Below, one piece after another: positions 8,555 through 19,096 of a DNA stretch of 64,000 nucleotides; positions within the stretch are counted from its first letter, which is position 1, and each line of letters opens with the position of its first letter. Under the pieces are notes generated by a model. The model was not told the origin of the DNA. It saw only the letters and a program-made list of their open reading frames with translations, and did no database searches. Both the position numbers and the translations under genes were made by a program. The DNA is taken from the NCBI GenBank assembly GCA_020853135.1, contig JADYZO010000034.1, positions 27,413 to 91,412 on the forward strand. Direction: 5' to 3'. The stretch is from Gammaproteobacteria bacterium. GTDB taxonomy: Bacteria > Pseudomonadota > Gammaproteobacteria > Steroidobacterales > GCA-2729495.

Positions 8555-10705
8555 ATGGCGGAGTTGCTCGGCAAGGAGGTCGTCCTCGGGGACTACGGCG
8601 CCCTTTTCCGGGCTGTGCTGCCGCAGGTCAGGGGCATCGTTTGCCACGATGCCCGCGGGCAGGTCTTCTGGACGGAAGCGCCGCAGGAGGGTGTGCCGCC
8701 GGTTTCAGACGCCTACCGCAGCCTGCTGGTGCGGCTGCTCAAGGGCGAGGCCCCGCCGGTGGAGGGTGCGCGGCTGCCGCTGGGCGCATGCCTGGCGCAC
8801 CTGGTTCCGCTGGCCGGCGAGGACGGCCGCCTGCTGGGTGTCCTCAACCTGCTCACCGACCCTGCAGTGGCCAGCCTGCCGTACGCGTCCCTGCTCGAGC
8901 AGGCAGCTCCGGCGCTGCGAGTGTTGCAGCGCGAGCTGACGCTGCGCTACCGGCTCGTGGAGAGCCAGCGCAAGCTGCAGGTCCAGGCTGCCGAGGAGCG
9001 CCTGCTCCACAAGGTGGAGCGGCTGCTGCACGACCGCCAGCAACCCTGCGAGCGCACCCTGGCCGGGATCCTGGAACTCTGCTGCGAACACCTCGGTATC
9101 CGCGGGGCCTGGGTGGTGATCCCGGGCAAGCACCTGGCGCTGACAGCCGGCGAGGCGCTGGACCCGGCTGCTGCACGCCAGGCCTGCGCCCGGCTGATGG
9201 CCGGCGTGGGTGCGGCCTCGGCCGCTGGCGGTGACGTGGGACGCAGTGACGAGCTGCTCTGGATCGCCGTCCAGTCACCCGGGCGGCCCGCACATGGCAT
9301 CCTGGCGCTCACCGGCTGGCGTCACTCCCGCTTCAGCGAGCGGCGCCTGATCCGCGTCATCCGCTATGTCGTCTCCCATGTCGATTCGCTGCTCGATCGC
9401 GATTACGACGACCTCACGGGCCTGGCGAGCTGGCCGGTATTCGAGCGCGAGCTGGCCGCGGCAACCGCCGCGGACGACGGCGTGGTGATGGCCATGGACG
9501 TGGACCGGCTGCATGTCTTCAATGAGACTTTCGGCCGGGAGGTGGGCGACGAGGTCCTTCTGCACCTGGCCACCGTCCTGCGCGACGCGCTGCCTGGCCA
9601 CCTGCTGACCCGCATCACCGGGGACCAGTTTGCCGCCCTCCTGCGCCACACCGGCGTGGATGAGGCGCGTGTGCTCGGCGAGAGGATCTGTGTCCGCTTC
9701 CGCGAGCGTTGCTTCGAGCGTGACGGCCAGATACACCGCGCCTCGGTCAGCATCGGCATCAGCGCGCTCGGTGCGGTCAGCGACGGTGATGGCGGGATGG
9801 GCGCGGCACGTGTGGCACTGCAGGCCGCCAAGGACCGCGGTCGCGGCCGGGCCGAGGTGTACCAGTCGGCGGATGCCAGCCTGGTGCAGCGCGTCGACGA
9901 CATCCAGCTGATCGGCCATGTGCGCAGCGCCATCGAGAACAACCGCCTCGTGCTGGTGGCCCAGCCGCTGGCGGCACTGAAATCCGGCCGCGTGGCGGAC
10001 TACAACGAGGTGCTGGTACGGATCGTGAACGATGACGGGCAGCACATGCCGCCCGGGGAGTTCATGTCTGCCGCCGAGCGCTACCAGCTCATGGAGGAGC
10101 TGGACCGCTGGGTGGTGAGCACCACCTTGCGCCTGCTCGCGCAACATGGCCGCCACCTCGCCGGGTCTGCCGCGCGCTTTGCCATCAATCTCTCCGGGCA
10201 GAGCCTCGGCAGCCGGCACTTCCTGCATTTTGTCGAAAGCGCGGTGCGCTCCAGCGGTGTCGCGCCCGACGTGATCGCCTTCGAGATCACCGAATCGGTG
10301 GCCGTGGCGAAGATGCAGCAGGCGCAGGCCTTCATGCAGGCGATGCGCGCCATGGGCTGCCACTTCTCCCTGGACGACTTCGGCACCGGCCTGAGTTCCT
10401 TCGCCTACCTCAAGCTCTTCCCCGTGGACACGCTCAAGATCGACGGCAGTTTCGTGCGCGACCTCGCCACCAACGTGGTCTCCCAGTCGGTCGTGGCGGC
10501 GATCGCCGAGGTGGCGCGCGTGATGCAGCTGGAGACCGTGGCCGAGTTCGTGGAGGACCAGGCGGCCCTCGATCTGCTGCGCCAGCTCAACATCAGCTAT
10601 GCCCAAGGCTACTTTGTCGGGCAGACCGGCCTGCTCGCCGACCGGATTGCCAGCCTCGACCACACCGCCCGGAATTCACGCCAGCGCAGGCCCGCGGCCG
10701 GCTGA
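8555..10705 (+). CDS. GGDEF/EAL domain protein with degenerate GGDEF motif
   Basis: ITGDQFAAL at the GGDEF position; NEVLVR, LDDFGTGLSSFAYL, KIDGSFVRD, ETVAEFVE in the EAL domain; ATG at 8555 within ORF 8168..10705. Confidence 0.88.
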   Translation: MAELLGKEVVLGDYGALFRAVLPQVRGIVCHDARGQVFWTEAPQEGVPPVSDAYRSLLVRLLKGEAPPVEGARLPLGACLAHLVPLAGEDGRLLGVLNLLTDPAVASLPYASLLEQAAPALRVLQRELTLRYRLVESQRKLQVQAAEERLLHKVERLLHDRQQPCERTLAGILELCCEHLGIRGAWVVIPGKHLALTAGEALDPAAARQACARLMAGVGAASAAGGDVGRSDELLWIAVQSPGRPAHGILALTGWRHSRFSERRLIRVIRYVVSHVDSLLDRDYDDLTGLASWPVFERELAAATAADDGVVMAMDVDRLHVFNETFGREVGDEVLLHLATVLRDALPGHLLTRITGDQFAALLRHTGVDEARVLGERICVRFRERCFERDGQIHRASVSIGISALGAVSDGDGGMGAARVALQAAKDRGRGRAEVYQSADASLVQRVDDIQLIGHVRSAIENNRLVLVAQPLAALKSGRVADYNEVLVRIVNDDGQHMPPGEFMSAAERYQLMEELDRWVVSTTLRLLAQHGRHLAGSAARFAINLSGQSLGSRHFLHFVESAVRSSGVAPDVIAFEITESVAVAKMQQAQAFMQAMRAMGCHFSLDDFGTGLSSFAYLKLFPVDTLKIDGSFVRDLATNVVSQSVVAAIAEVARVMQLETVAEFVEDQAALDLLRQLNISYAQGYFVGQTGLLADRIASLDHTARNSRQRRPAAG

Positions 10706-10767
10706 GCCGGATGCGGCGGGTTCCTGCGCGGGATGCTGTGGCAGATCAGGTCCGCAGCGTGGTGGCA

Positions 10768-11232
10768 TCATGGCCTGCGGCGGACGCGGATGCCCTGGCC
10801 GCCGGCCGCGAGGCTGAGCAGGTAGGAATCCAGCGCTGCGCGCCGGATGCGCACCTCGGCCCCGGCCTTCACCGGCAGCGGGGTCGTGTCGATCTGCTCC
10901 CAGGTCTGGCCGTTCCCGAGGACCATCACCAGCTTGCCGTAAGCGTCGCGCCTGGCCTGCGTGACGGTGGCGGTGATCGCCTGCGTGTCGCCGATGCCGG
11001 CCGCCGCGCGCGCCATGGCCGCGCTTCGCACCGCGTCGTGGCCGAAGAGGTCCGCGGCGGTGGGGGGCGGGCTGGCGGCGCCCGTGCGGTCGGCCAGCGC
11101 GTCATAGCAGGCGAGGCGCTCGCGGTCTCCGGCGATGTGGCGGCAGTCCGCCAGCGTGGCCTCCGCGAGGCTGATGCGCGCCAGCCCGCAGCAGGCCGCG
11201 ACCAGGATCCACAGGCGGGCGTGGCCGGGCAA
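10768..11232 (-). CDS. Small secreted/periplasmic hypothetical protein with C-R...L-x-C-Y-D motif
   Basis: ADCRHIAGDRERLACYDALADR motif after a hydrophobic N-terminus; TTG start at 11232 overlaps the stop of the TonB receptor gene; start is tentative. Confidence 0.6.
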   Translation of the reverse strand: MPGHARLWILVAACCGLARISLAEATLADCRHIAGDRERLACYDALADRTGAASPPPTAADLFGHDAVRSAAMARAAAGIGDTQAITATVTQARRDAYGKLVMVLGNGQTWEQIDTTPLPVKAGAEVRIRRAALDSYLLSLAAGGQGIRVRRRP

Positions 11233-11233
11233 G

Positions 11234-14197
11234 CTAGAACCGGGCGTTGACGCCCAGCGAGAACACCCGGCCCAGCGGGTCGTAGGTGGCGGGGAAGGTG
11301 TTGCCGCTGTTCTCGGTGGTGCCACCCCACTCGTTGCCGACCACGGGCGGATCCCTGTCGAAGAGGTTGATGACGCCGGCGCGCAGCGTCCAGGTGTCAT
11401 TGATGCTGTAGCTGCCGGTCAGGTCGAAATAGCTCCGCGAGGGGATCTTGCGCACGGCGAAGTCCGCGGGCTTCATGCCCTCGGGGTTGGTCACCGGGTC
11501 GTAGGCGAAGGCGGAAAGGCTCAGGGCGTCCTGCTTGATGGGGTCGAGGTAGCGCCAGGCGAGCTGCAGCGTCAGGGCGTTCCAGGTCCAGCGGGTGGTC
11601 TGCACGAAGCTCAGTTCCGGCAACGGGCGCAGGCAGGTCTTGCCGGCGAGGCCGGCGCAGTCGTTGGTGGGCGTGTTGTAGCGGTCCTTGGTGTTGCGCT
11701 CGATGACGTAGTTGGCATTCAGGCCGAGGTCCAGGGCGCCCTTCGAGCCCATGTCGAAGGCATAGCGGACCATGACATCGATGCCCTTGGCCGTCTCGCG
11801 GGCGGCGTTGACACGGCTCTTGTCGATGCCGTACTCGGGGTTGCCGAGCAGGCTGCCGGTGACCGCGTTGCGGTGGATGCGCGAGCAGAAGAAGCCGTTC
11901 GGGTCCTTTTCCACCCGGTAGCAGCCGTTGATGATGTTCTGCTCGGAGATCTCCACGATGGCCTGGCTGATGTCGATGTAGTAGTAATCGAGCTTGACCT
12001 CCAGCCCCTCGATGGTGGAGGACACCCAGTCCACGCCCAGTGTCCAGGTGTCGGCCTTTTCGGGCCGCAGCCGGGGGTTGCCGCCGAGGAAGTTGTTCAC
12101 CTGGCCGGCGGAGATGCCGACGAAGTTGCCGGCCTGGCCGGTGGGCACGCCCGTGGCCTCGCAGAGTGCGATCAGGTTCGGGTCGGTGGGCGGGTTGCTG
12201 CTGTCGCAGGGATCATTGATGAGGTCGCCGGTGGAGGAGGTCTTCGGCAGGCCGATTTCCTGCAGCGTCGGGGCGCGCACGGCGCGCTGGAACATGACGG
12301 CGAAGCGCAGTTCGTCGGCGGGCTTCCAGTCGGCGCCGAGCTTCCAGCTGGTGTTGTAGAAGGTGTTGCCCAGCGATGCCGCGCCGATGGTGGTGTCGTT
12401 CTCGTAGCGGGCATGGCGGATGCCGGTTTCCAGGTTGACCGAGCGGGCGAACGGGGCATCACTCACGACCGGCACCAGCAACTCGCCGAACACCTCGCGG
12501 ATCCTGATGCGGGCATCCACCTGCGAGCTCGAGCCGAAGCCCGGCGCGAGGCCGGCCGCATAGTTGCTGTCCGGGCGCGCCTGGCCCTTCTCCTCGCGGT
12601 ACTCCACGCCGACGGCGTAGCCCGCCTGCCTGGAGGCCGTCGGCAGCTGCCAGGGCAGGTCGCCGCTCAGCGAACCGCCAAAGACCTGCTGGCTGGTCCG
12701 GTCCACCTCGAGCAGGTTGCCGAAGGCAATGAAGGGGATGACCCTGGGGTCCAGGTTCCCCTCGCCGAAGAAGTTGGCGGGGACACAGGCCGGGTCGTCG
12801 TTGGACGGGTTGGCATCGGCGTTGATGCGGCAGACCGGATGGCCCGCGCCGTCATCCACGACATCGGCCGCCAGCCGCGCCTTGTCGATGTTGATGTCAT
12901 TGACGAAGTTCTGGTTGCGTGAAGTGTGGCCATACTGGCCGAAGACCTCCCAGCGGTGGTCCTCCCAGATGCGCCCCTTCAGGCCGCCGACGAACTGGTA
13001 GGCGGTGTTCTCGTAGAGGGAGTCGCGCGTGCCGGCCTCCACCAGCCGGCGGCCCAGGTCGACGCTGACGATGCCATCGCCCGGACTGGCGTCGGCCGCG
13101 TCCACGAGTGCCCAGCGGCTGCGCACCGACGGGCTGAGGAAGGGGTTGTCGAGATAGTGGTACTCGAAGGTGTTGAAGAAGGTGCCGGTGGGCGCAATGA
13201 CGGTGTCCACCCTGTTGTTCGCGAACGAGGCGCGGGCGTAGGCCTCCAGGCTGTCGGTGATCTCGTAGCGCGCCAGCGCCGTGCCGGTCCACAGCTGCTG
13301 TGGCGTCTGCAGCAGGTTGTACTTGTTGAAGTTGAAGGAGCCGTCGCAGGTGCCGGAGATGTCCCCCGACTTCGTGAACTGCAGGCAGGTGTCCAGCGGG
13401 TCGCCGGGGTAGCCGGTGTCGAAGGCGGTGGATCCGGGGATGGTATAGCTGCCACCGGGTTCGAGCAGGTTGTCGAGGGAGAAGCGGGAATAGCCGCGCT
13501 GGTCCTGCGTGACCGCATCGCGCTTGGTGTAGCCGAAGTTCATGACGACGTTGCCGCGCCCGCCGGCGAAATTGCCGCCCGCGGTGACGTTGAAGTCGTA
13601 GCTGTCACCGTCGTTGTCGCCGGTGCGGCTCGTGCCGCCGTTGACCTCGAGCCCCTCGAAGTCCTGCTTGAGGATGAAGTTGACCACGCCGGCGATGGCG
13701 TCCGCGCCGTACACGGCCGAGGCGCCGCCGGTGATGACCTCGATCCGCTCGATCAGGCTCGTGGGGATCATGCTGATGTCGACAAAGCCCTGGTAGTCAT
13801 AGGGCACGAAGCGCTTGCCGTTCACCAGCACCAGCGTGCGCTCCTCGCCGAGATTGCGCAGGTCGATGGTGGCACTGCCGTCGTTGCCGTTGTTGGTATT
13901 GCTGCCGATGCCCGGGGCGAACTGCGGCGTCCGGCGCAGGAACTCGTCCACCGTCGTGGCGCCGCTGAGCTGGATGGCCTCGGCGCCGATGATGGCAATG
14001 GGGCTGATGGCGGTCAGGTCCGGTCGTGCGATGCGCGAGCCGGTGACGATGATCTCGGGCATCTCGTCCTGGGTCAGGGTGGTGACCGGCGCGGCTGGCG
14101 CCTTCTGCTGGGCGGACAGGATGCCGGGCAACAGCGCCAGTGCGCCGGCCGAGAGCAGGACAAGGCGGGCGCTGGCCCGCTGCCGTGGATGGTGCAT
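11234..14197 (-). CDS. TonB-dependent receptor
   Basis: Signal peptide MHHPRQRASARLVLLSAGALALLPGILSAQ; TonB box-like EIIVTGSRI; plug domain LVLVNGKRFVPYDYQGFVDISMIPTSLIERIEVITGGASAVYGADAIAGVVNFI; C-terminal aromatic ending LGVNARF. Confidence 0.93.
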   Translation of the reverse strand: MHHPRQRASARLVLLSAGALALLPGILSAQQKAPAAPVTTLTQDEMPEIIVTGSRIARPDLTAISPIAIIGAEAIQLSGATTVDEFLRRTPQFAPGIGSNTNNGNDGSATIDLRNLGEERTLVLVNGKRFVPYDYQGFVDISMIPTSLIERIEVITGGASAVYGADAIAGVVNFILKQDFEGLEVNGGTSRTGDNDGDSYDFNVTAGGNFAGGRGNVVMNFGYTKRDAVTQDQRGYSRFSLDNLLEPGGSYTIPGSTAFDTGYPGDPLDTCLQFTKSGDISGTCDGSFNFNKYNLLQTPQQLWTGTALARYEITDSLEAYARASFANNRVDTVIAPTGTFFNTFEYHYLDNPFLSPSVRSRWALVDAADASPGDGIVSVDLGRRLVEAGTRDSLYENTAYQFVGGLKGRIWEDHRWEVFGQYGHTSRNQNFVNDINIDKARLAADVVDDGAGHPVCRINADANPSNDDPACVPANFFGEGNLDPRVIPFIAFGNLLEVDRTSQQVFGGSLSGDLPWQLPTASRQAGYAVGVEYREEKGQARPDSNYAAGLAPGFGSSSQVDARIRIREVFGELLVPVVSDAPFARSVNLETGIRHARYENDTTIGAASLGNTFYNTSWKLGADWKPADELRFAVMFQRAVRAPTLQEIGLPKTSSTGDLINDPCDSSNPPTDPNLIALCEATGVPTGQAGNFVGISAGQVNNFLGGNPRLRPEKADTWTLGVDWVSSTIEGLEVKLDYYYIDISQAIVEISEQNIINGCYRVEKDPNGFFCSRIHRNAVTGSLLGNPEYGIDKSRVNAARETAKGIDVMVRYAFDMGSKGALDLGLNANYVIERNTKDRYNTPTNDCAGLAGKTCLRPLPELSFVQTTRWTWNALTLQLAWRYLDPIKQDALSLSAFAYDPVTNPEGMKPADFAVRKIPSRSYFDLTGSYSINDTWTLRAGVINLFDRDPPVVGNEWGGTTENSGNTFPATYDPLGRVFSLGVNARF

Positions 14198-14373
14198 GAG
14201 AACTCCCCCGGATGTGTCGACCACGAGGTCCGGCACACGCGGGGTCCCTGCATCGCGAAGCCAGGGACTCCCCCGAGCGCCACCCCTCCCCGCGATAGAG
14301 GATAGCAGACTGTGGCCCGGCCCCCGCAAGCCCGCGTGCTGCGGTTGTGCCCGGTGTGGGCCCGGCGGCGGCT

Positions 14374-14814
14374 TCAGCGCCAGCAGCGGTCCGTGTTGTC
14401 GCCGCCGCCGCTGTCCGCGGCGCTGCGCAGGCCCTGGGCATTGACGCTGAATGCCGCGCAGTCGGTGTCGTCCGCCTGCTCGCCGCCGGCCACCACCGTG
14501 GCCGTGGCCGTGTAGCCGGTGGTGAGGTCGTTGGAATCGATCGCCAGGCTGTAGTAGCCGCGTTCGGTGCCGGGGATGCCGAGGCCCGCCGGCGGGGCGT
14601 CGTCCATCAGGTCGGTCGAGGCATAGCTGTTGTGCTGGATGTAGAAGCGCTCCTGCATGGCTGCCAGCCGCAGCAGGGCGGTGGTGGCATCCGCCCGCTT
14701 GGCCCGCATCGTGTACTGGCGGTAGGAGGGCACGGCCACCGCGGCCAGGATGCCCACGATCGTGACGACCACCATCAGTTCCATGAGGGTGTATCCGCGA
14801 TTGCGCTGGTTCAT
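14374..14814 (-). CDS. pilE: Type IV pilin PilE-like (minor pilin cluster A)
   Basis: Prepilin motif [30 protein letters not shown]-terminal Cys pair; ATG at 14814. Confidence 0.85.
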   Translation of the reverse strand: MNQRNRGYTLMELMVVVTIVGILAAVAVPSYRQYTMRAKRADATTALLRLAAMQERFYIQHNSYASTDLMDDAPPAGLGIPGTERGYYSLAIDSNDLTTGYTATATVVAGGEQADDTDCAAFSVNAQGLRSAADSGGGDNTDRCWR

Positions 14815-14836
14815 CTGAGTTCCCCTTGCCGGCCCC

Positions 14837-17800
14837 TCACTCGGTGCCGTCCTGGTTCCAGTGGGTGCGCCGCGGCGGGTTGGCGAAGCCCGGGTCGAAG
14901 CATTCCACGCCGATGCACAGCGTCGGTGTGGTGCCCTCGCCGGTGTGGTTGCGTGCGTCGTCGCAGTTGTCACCGAGGCAGGCCACGGGCTGGGCGCCTC
15001 CCGCCAGCTGTCCTGCCGGCGGCGAGAAGAACACCGCCGGGCTCGGGGCGATGCCGCCCTGGCTCAGGGCGCGATAGCGGTCGCCGAGGGTCAGCGGGCC
15101 GGGCGTGCCATCGCCGGCGGTGGAGCCGTCGAGGTTGGCCACCGGTGAGCCGTCGCGGACGCTGATGACGTACAGGCGGTTGAGGCCGCCGGCCGCCACG
15201 CAGGCATCGCCGTTGCCGCCCGGCGTGAAGGAGCTGAACAGCACCACGTTGTCGAAGGTCAGCGACTCGGCCATCACCTTCTCCCCGGCGTTCAGGGCCA
15301 TGCGCAGCAGCCAGCCCGAGGAGTTCTGCGGGATGGTGGGGGCCAGTTCGTTGGTGATGTCGACCAGGTTGTTCTCCTTGATCGGCGCCGGATAGCTGCC
15401 GGTGGCGATCCGGTCGAGCACCTTGTAGTCGCGCAGCGCGTAGAAGCGGTCCTCGACCGCGGTTTCCAGCGGGTGCGCCCGGTGGCCAGAGCCGATGTTG
15501 ATGCTCAGGTAGGCGCGGTTGTTGGCGATGATCCGCGCGACATCCGGTGTCGAGTAGAAGCGGCGCGCCGCGCTGTCCGGCACCGGCGGGCTGCCGGCCG
15601 CCGCGCCGCCGAGGCTGGCGAAGACGCCGCCGTCCACCAGGGTGGCGGCCGGCTGGCCATTGTTGATGTCGAAGCGCCAGACCTGGCCGGCCATGTCGCC
15701 GACGTACATGCGGTCGGCGAAGCCGTCGAGGTCGAGGTCCAGGACGCGCAGCCCGGCCGGGATGGCGTGGGTCATGGCGCCGAGGTTGAGGTTGTAGCTG
15801 CTGCCATTGCCCGCCCGCCACAGCAGTTCGCCGGTCAGCGCATCGACCATGTAGATGGCGTTGCCGCGGGCATCGGCGCTGCGCCAGGGCGTGGTGTCCT
15901 CGGCGTCGTCATAGCCGCCGGCGAACAGCGCCACGTGGCGGATGGTCGAGCCGATCTTGACGTCGGCCACGACGGGCGCCGACCAGGTCTGGCCGAGGCG
16001 TTCGAAGCCGGTCATGCCGCTGTTGATCTTCCACAGCACCTTCGGCTGGCTGCGGTCGGTGACGTCCAGCGCATAGACGGTATCCCCGCCGCGGCGCATG
16101 CCGAACAGCAGGATGACCTTCTCCGCGCCGCTGATGCCGGGATGGCCATCGTCGTTGGCGATCCAGACGGTGATCTCCCCATCCAGGCCGTAGGTGCGGG
16201 TGCTGGCGGGTTCGTCGAGGTAGAGGTCGTAGAGGCGGCCGAGCATCTCCGCGGGAACGAAGGCCCAGAGCTCGTGACCGTCGGCCGGGTCGACGGCATG
16301 CAGGTAGCCATCGTTGGTGGAGACGAAGACGGTGGCATCCGGGGCCGCCATCGTGCCCCCGTAGAGCACGTTCACCGGGCGCACGTGCAGCGGGTCGCCC
16401 ATCACCTTGCGGATGTCGGTGGTGTCGCCGTTGTCGTTCTCGTCGAGCACGTCGAGGCCGCGCGCCCAGTCGATGACCGTGTTGCGGCTGGCGGCGGGGG
16501 CGCCGATCATGGCCGCGGTCAGCGTGGCATTGGCGCTGCTGATGGCATTCCCGGCGGCGCCGAGGTCATTGCCCGCGATGTTGGTGTAGAGCTTGCGGGC
16601 GGTGCTGGCCGGCAGCTGGCCGGCGGCGCCGCCGAGCTGGGCGCTGTTGCCATCCACGGCGGCGGACCAGTAGCTCCGGGCGGTCTTGGCGAAGAAGCCG
16701 GTGTTCGGGTCCACGGCCGCCTGGTCGTTGGCGTCGATCAGGCGCCCGTTCTGCAGGTGATACTTCTTCAGGTTGCCCGGCCAGTGCCTGTTGACCGAGG
16801 GTGCGAACACCGAGACGAACACGTCGCTCAGGTTGGTGGTGCGGTTGAAGGCGTTCACCGGCGCCGTGGGCGTGGAGAACGTGGTGGCATCGTCGAGGAT
16901 GTCGTAGACGATGGACGTCAACGCCGACTGCAGCGTGGCGGTGTCGCCGGCCGGGAAATACTTGCCGCCGCCCCTGGTGGCGGTCTGCTGGAGGAAAGTG
17001 GTGTCACCGAGCGCGAGGTCCACGCCAAAGCCGATGGTGTAGGTGGTGACGTTCTGCAGGCCCGCCAGACCCGGGTCGAGGTCGTGCCTGTGCAGGTACT
17101 CGGCCAGATCGCTCATGCACTGGCCGTCGCTGCCGGCGGTGCCGCTGCAGGCGGGTTTGGTGACGGAGCTGGCCCACTGCGGCAGCGCCTTGATCTTGGC
17201 GGTGGCGCTGACGTCATGCGTGGGCTGGCCGTCGGTCAGGATGACGATGTAGTTCTTCTGGCAGGCGTAGTTCACCGGCCGCTTGTAGGTGCTGCCCGTG
17301 ATGGTGCCGCTGGTGCGCGCGGCCGCCACGCTTTTCACGGGACCGACGTTGCCGTAGTCGACGTTGCGGCCCATGTAGTAGTTGGCGGCCTCGTAAAAGG
17401 TCTCCGACAGCGGCGTCCAGGTGCTGGCGGTCAGGGCATTCACCGCGGCCTGCATGTCGGTCCGCGAGGTGGCGATGTTGGTGATGGCCTGGGCCACCGG
17501 GCCGCCCTCCTCGTAGTTGAAGTGCATGAGGCCGACGTTGACGCCATTGAGGCTGGCGAGCAGGTTGTTGGTCACTTCGCGCACGATTTCGATGCGGGTC
17601 TTGGAGACCATGCCGCCGCTGGAGAACCAGTTCAGCCAGTTGCCGTCCCAGACGGTGTAGTCGTTGTTCCAGGCCGGTTCGGTGGCCGAACCGGCAGCCC
17701 AGGGACCGCCGTTGCCGTTCGCGGCGTAGGGTTTGCCGTCGCCGCCGGCCTTGCCGTGGACGCCGCGGTCCGCGCGGCATTCCAGCGAGCGGCCGCTGTT

Positions 17801-18220
17801 GCCACCGCCACTGAGGGCGACCCAGCTTTTGTTGTCGGTGCGCCAGGCCAGCATCCGGTCCGTGTAGCTGCCGAGGTTGTCCAGCGGTGCCTTCGAGGCA
17901 TTGCAGTAGTTGGCGGACTTGTTGATGTAGTTGGTGCTGTTGCAGGCGGGCTTGGTCGAGTTGGTGGAGAAATACAGGCGGTCCTTGTTGTAGCAGCCCG
18001 TGAACGTCGTGGTGGGGCTCCACGGCGCCTGCGTCAGCACGGTGCTGTCCATGCTGCCGGAGTTGTCGTAGATGAACAGGATGTTGGGCTTGGCCCCGGT
18101 GATGGAGGGGTCCTGCGAGGCAATGAAGATCTCGGTGTCATCGGCGATGACCGGCAGGGCCGCCAGCCCGAGCAGCAGGCCGAGAGCCAGGGAGCGGGTG
18201 CGATGGTGGAGCATGTTCAT
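14837..18220 (-). CDS. pilY1: PilY1/PilC-family type IV pilus tip protein (cluster A)
   Basis: Signal peptide, VWA-like [12 protein letters not shown]-terminal PilY1 beta-propeller ([30 protein letters not shown]). Confidence 0.92.
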   Translation of the reverse strand: MNMLHHRTRSLALGLLLGLAALPVIADDTEIFIASQDPSITGAKPNILFIYDNSGSMDSTVLTQAPWSPTTTFTGCYNKDRLYFSTNSTKPACNSTNYINKSANYCNASKAPLDNLGSYTDRMLAWRTDNKSWVALSGGGNSGRSLECRADRGVHGKAGGDGKPYAANGNGGPWAAGSATEPAWNNDYTVWDGNWLNWFSSGGMVSKTRIEIVREVTNNLLASLNGVNVGLMHFNYEEGGPVAQAITNIATSRTDMQAAVNALTASTWTPLSETFYEAANYYMGRNVDYGNVGPVKSVAAARTSGTITGSTYKRPVNYACQKNYIVILTDGQPTHDVSATAKIKALPQWASSVTKPACSGTAGSDGQCMSDLAEYLHRHDLDPGLAGLQNVTTYTIGFGVDLALGDTTFLQQTATRGGGKYFPAGDTATLQSALTSIVYDILDDATTFSTPTAPVNAFNRTTNLSDVFVSVFAPSVNRHWPGNLKKYHLQNGRLIDANDQAAVDPNTGFFAKTARSYWSAAVDGNSAQLGGAAGQLPASTARKLYTNIAGNDLGAAGNAISSANATLTAAMIGAPAASRNTVIDWARGLDVLDENDNGDTTDIRKVMGDPLHVRPVNVLYGGTMAAPDATVFVSTNDGYLHAVDPADGHELWAFVPAEMLGRLYDLYLDEPASTRTYGLDGEITVWIANDDGHPGISGAEKVILLFGMRRGGDTVYALDVTDRSQPKVLWKINSGMTGFERLGQTWSAPVVADVKIGSTIRHVALFAGGYDDAEDTTPWRSADARGNAIYMVDALTGELLWRAGNGSSYNLNLGAMTHAIPAGLRVLDLDLDGFADRMYVGDMAGQVWRFDINNGQPAATLVDGGVFASLGGAAAGSPPVPDSAARRFYSTPDVARIIANNRAYLSINIGSGHRAHPLETAVEDRFYALRDYKVLDRIATGSYPAPIKENNLVDITNELAPTIPQNSSGWLLRMALNAGEKVMAESLTFDNVVLFSSFTPGGNGDACVAAGGLNRLYVISVRDGSPVANLDGSTAGDGTPGPLTLGDRYRALSQGGIAPSPAVFFSPPAGQLAGGAQPVACLGDNCDDARNHTGEGTTPTLCIGVECFDPGFANPPRRTHWNQDGTE

Positions 18221-18253
18221 GGTGGCACGACCTCTCTGGAATATGCCGGTGGC

Positions 18254-18610
18254 TCAGCGCGCGCCCAGCACGACGCGGGTGACGGCGTTGTTGTCGAGAC
18301 GGTAGAAGACGGTCAGCAGGCGCTGGTCGGCGCCCGGGGCCCGCAGGGCCTCGCGCATGCCGGCGAGCGTGACGGGCTCGCCGTTGGCCCCGCCGATGAA
18401 GTAGAGCGTCTGTGCATCGGCCTGCAGCGTGACCGGCTTGCAGCCGCTGCAGGCGGAGACGACCAGCGCACCCCGCTCGACCGCGGGCAGGCTGACCTGG
18501 CGTGCCGAGGTCTCGTAGGCGTTCTCGACATTGGTCATGGCCGCCGGGGCCGTGGCACTGGCGAGGGCCAGGGCTGCCGTTGCCAGAAGGGTGCCGATGC
18601 GCTGGTACAT
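18254..18610 (-). CDS. Small secreted two-cysteine protein between pilX and pilY1 (cluster A)
   Basis: 118 aa with signal peptide; ACSGCKP; homologous to 50654..51013 product (YE....QV.LPAV..G.L....C..C). Confidence 0.75.
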   Translation of the reverse strand: MYQRIGTLLATAALALASATAPAAMTNVENAYETSARQVSLPAVERGALVVSACSGCKPVTLQADAQTLYFIGGANGEPVTLAGMREALRAPGADQRLLTVFYRLDNNAVTRVVLGAR

Positions 18611-18639
18611 GATGGGGGACTCCTTGGTATCCGATGGAC

Positions 18640-19089
18640 TCAGCAGGCGTTCGGGCCGATCAGGAAGAATTCCTGCTGGTTCTGTGACTGCGCGCCGCGG
18701 GTGGATTGCCCGACCGAGGCGATGCGGAAGTGGTAGGCGCGGAAGTTCGCGCTGTAGCCGTCCTTCAGGGTGCAGGTCTGGTAGACGGTGTCGGCCTGGT
18801 AGCTGCCGATGGCGTGGCCGCCGGGGTCGAGGACCTGCGTCTGCGGGATCTGGTTGGCCGGGCAGTCGGCGCCGGCACAGAACGGGCCGTTGCTGATGGC
18901 CACCTCGATGCCGGTCTCCGCCAGCTGGAAGGCGTTCTCGCTGTACTGCATGTTGCCGGCCATGGTCAGGCCGAAGGTGGCGCTGTTCATGGTGGACACG
19001 GCCAGCACCGAGAGCACCAGCAGGAGGATCAGGCCGATGACCAGCGCGGCGCCGCGCTGCCGGGATGGAGTGGGGGTGGTGGCGTTCAT
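18640..19089 (-). CDS. pilX: Type IV pilus assembly protein PilX-like (cluster A)
   Basis: RQRGAALVIGLILLLVLSVLAVSTMNSATFGLTMAGNMQYSENAFQLAETGIE; ATG at 19089. Confidence 0.87.
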   Translation of the reverse strand: MNATTPTPSRQRGAALVIGLILLLVLSVLAVSTMNSATFGLTMAGNMQYSENAFQLAETGIEVAISNGPFCAGADCPANQIPQTQVLDPGGHAIGSYQADTVYQTCTLKDGYSANFRAYHFRIASVGQSTRGAQSQNQQEFFLIGPNAC

Positions 19090-19096
19090 GGCTGGA

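Noticed and set aside
15473-18736. 1087-aa plus-strand ORF opposite pilY1 (cluster A)
   Set aside because: Shadow ORF; the minus strand carries PilY1, the small Cys protein and PilX.
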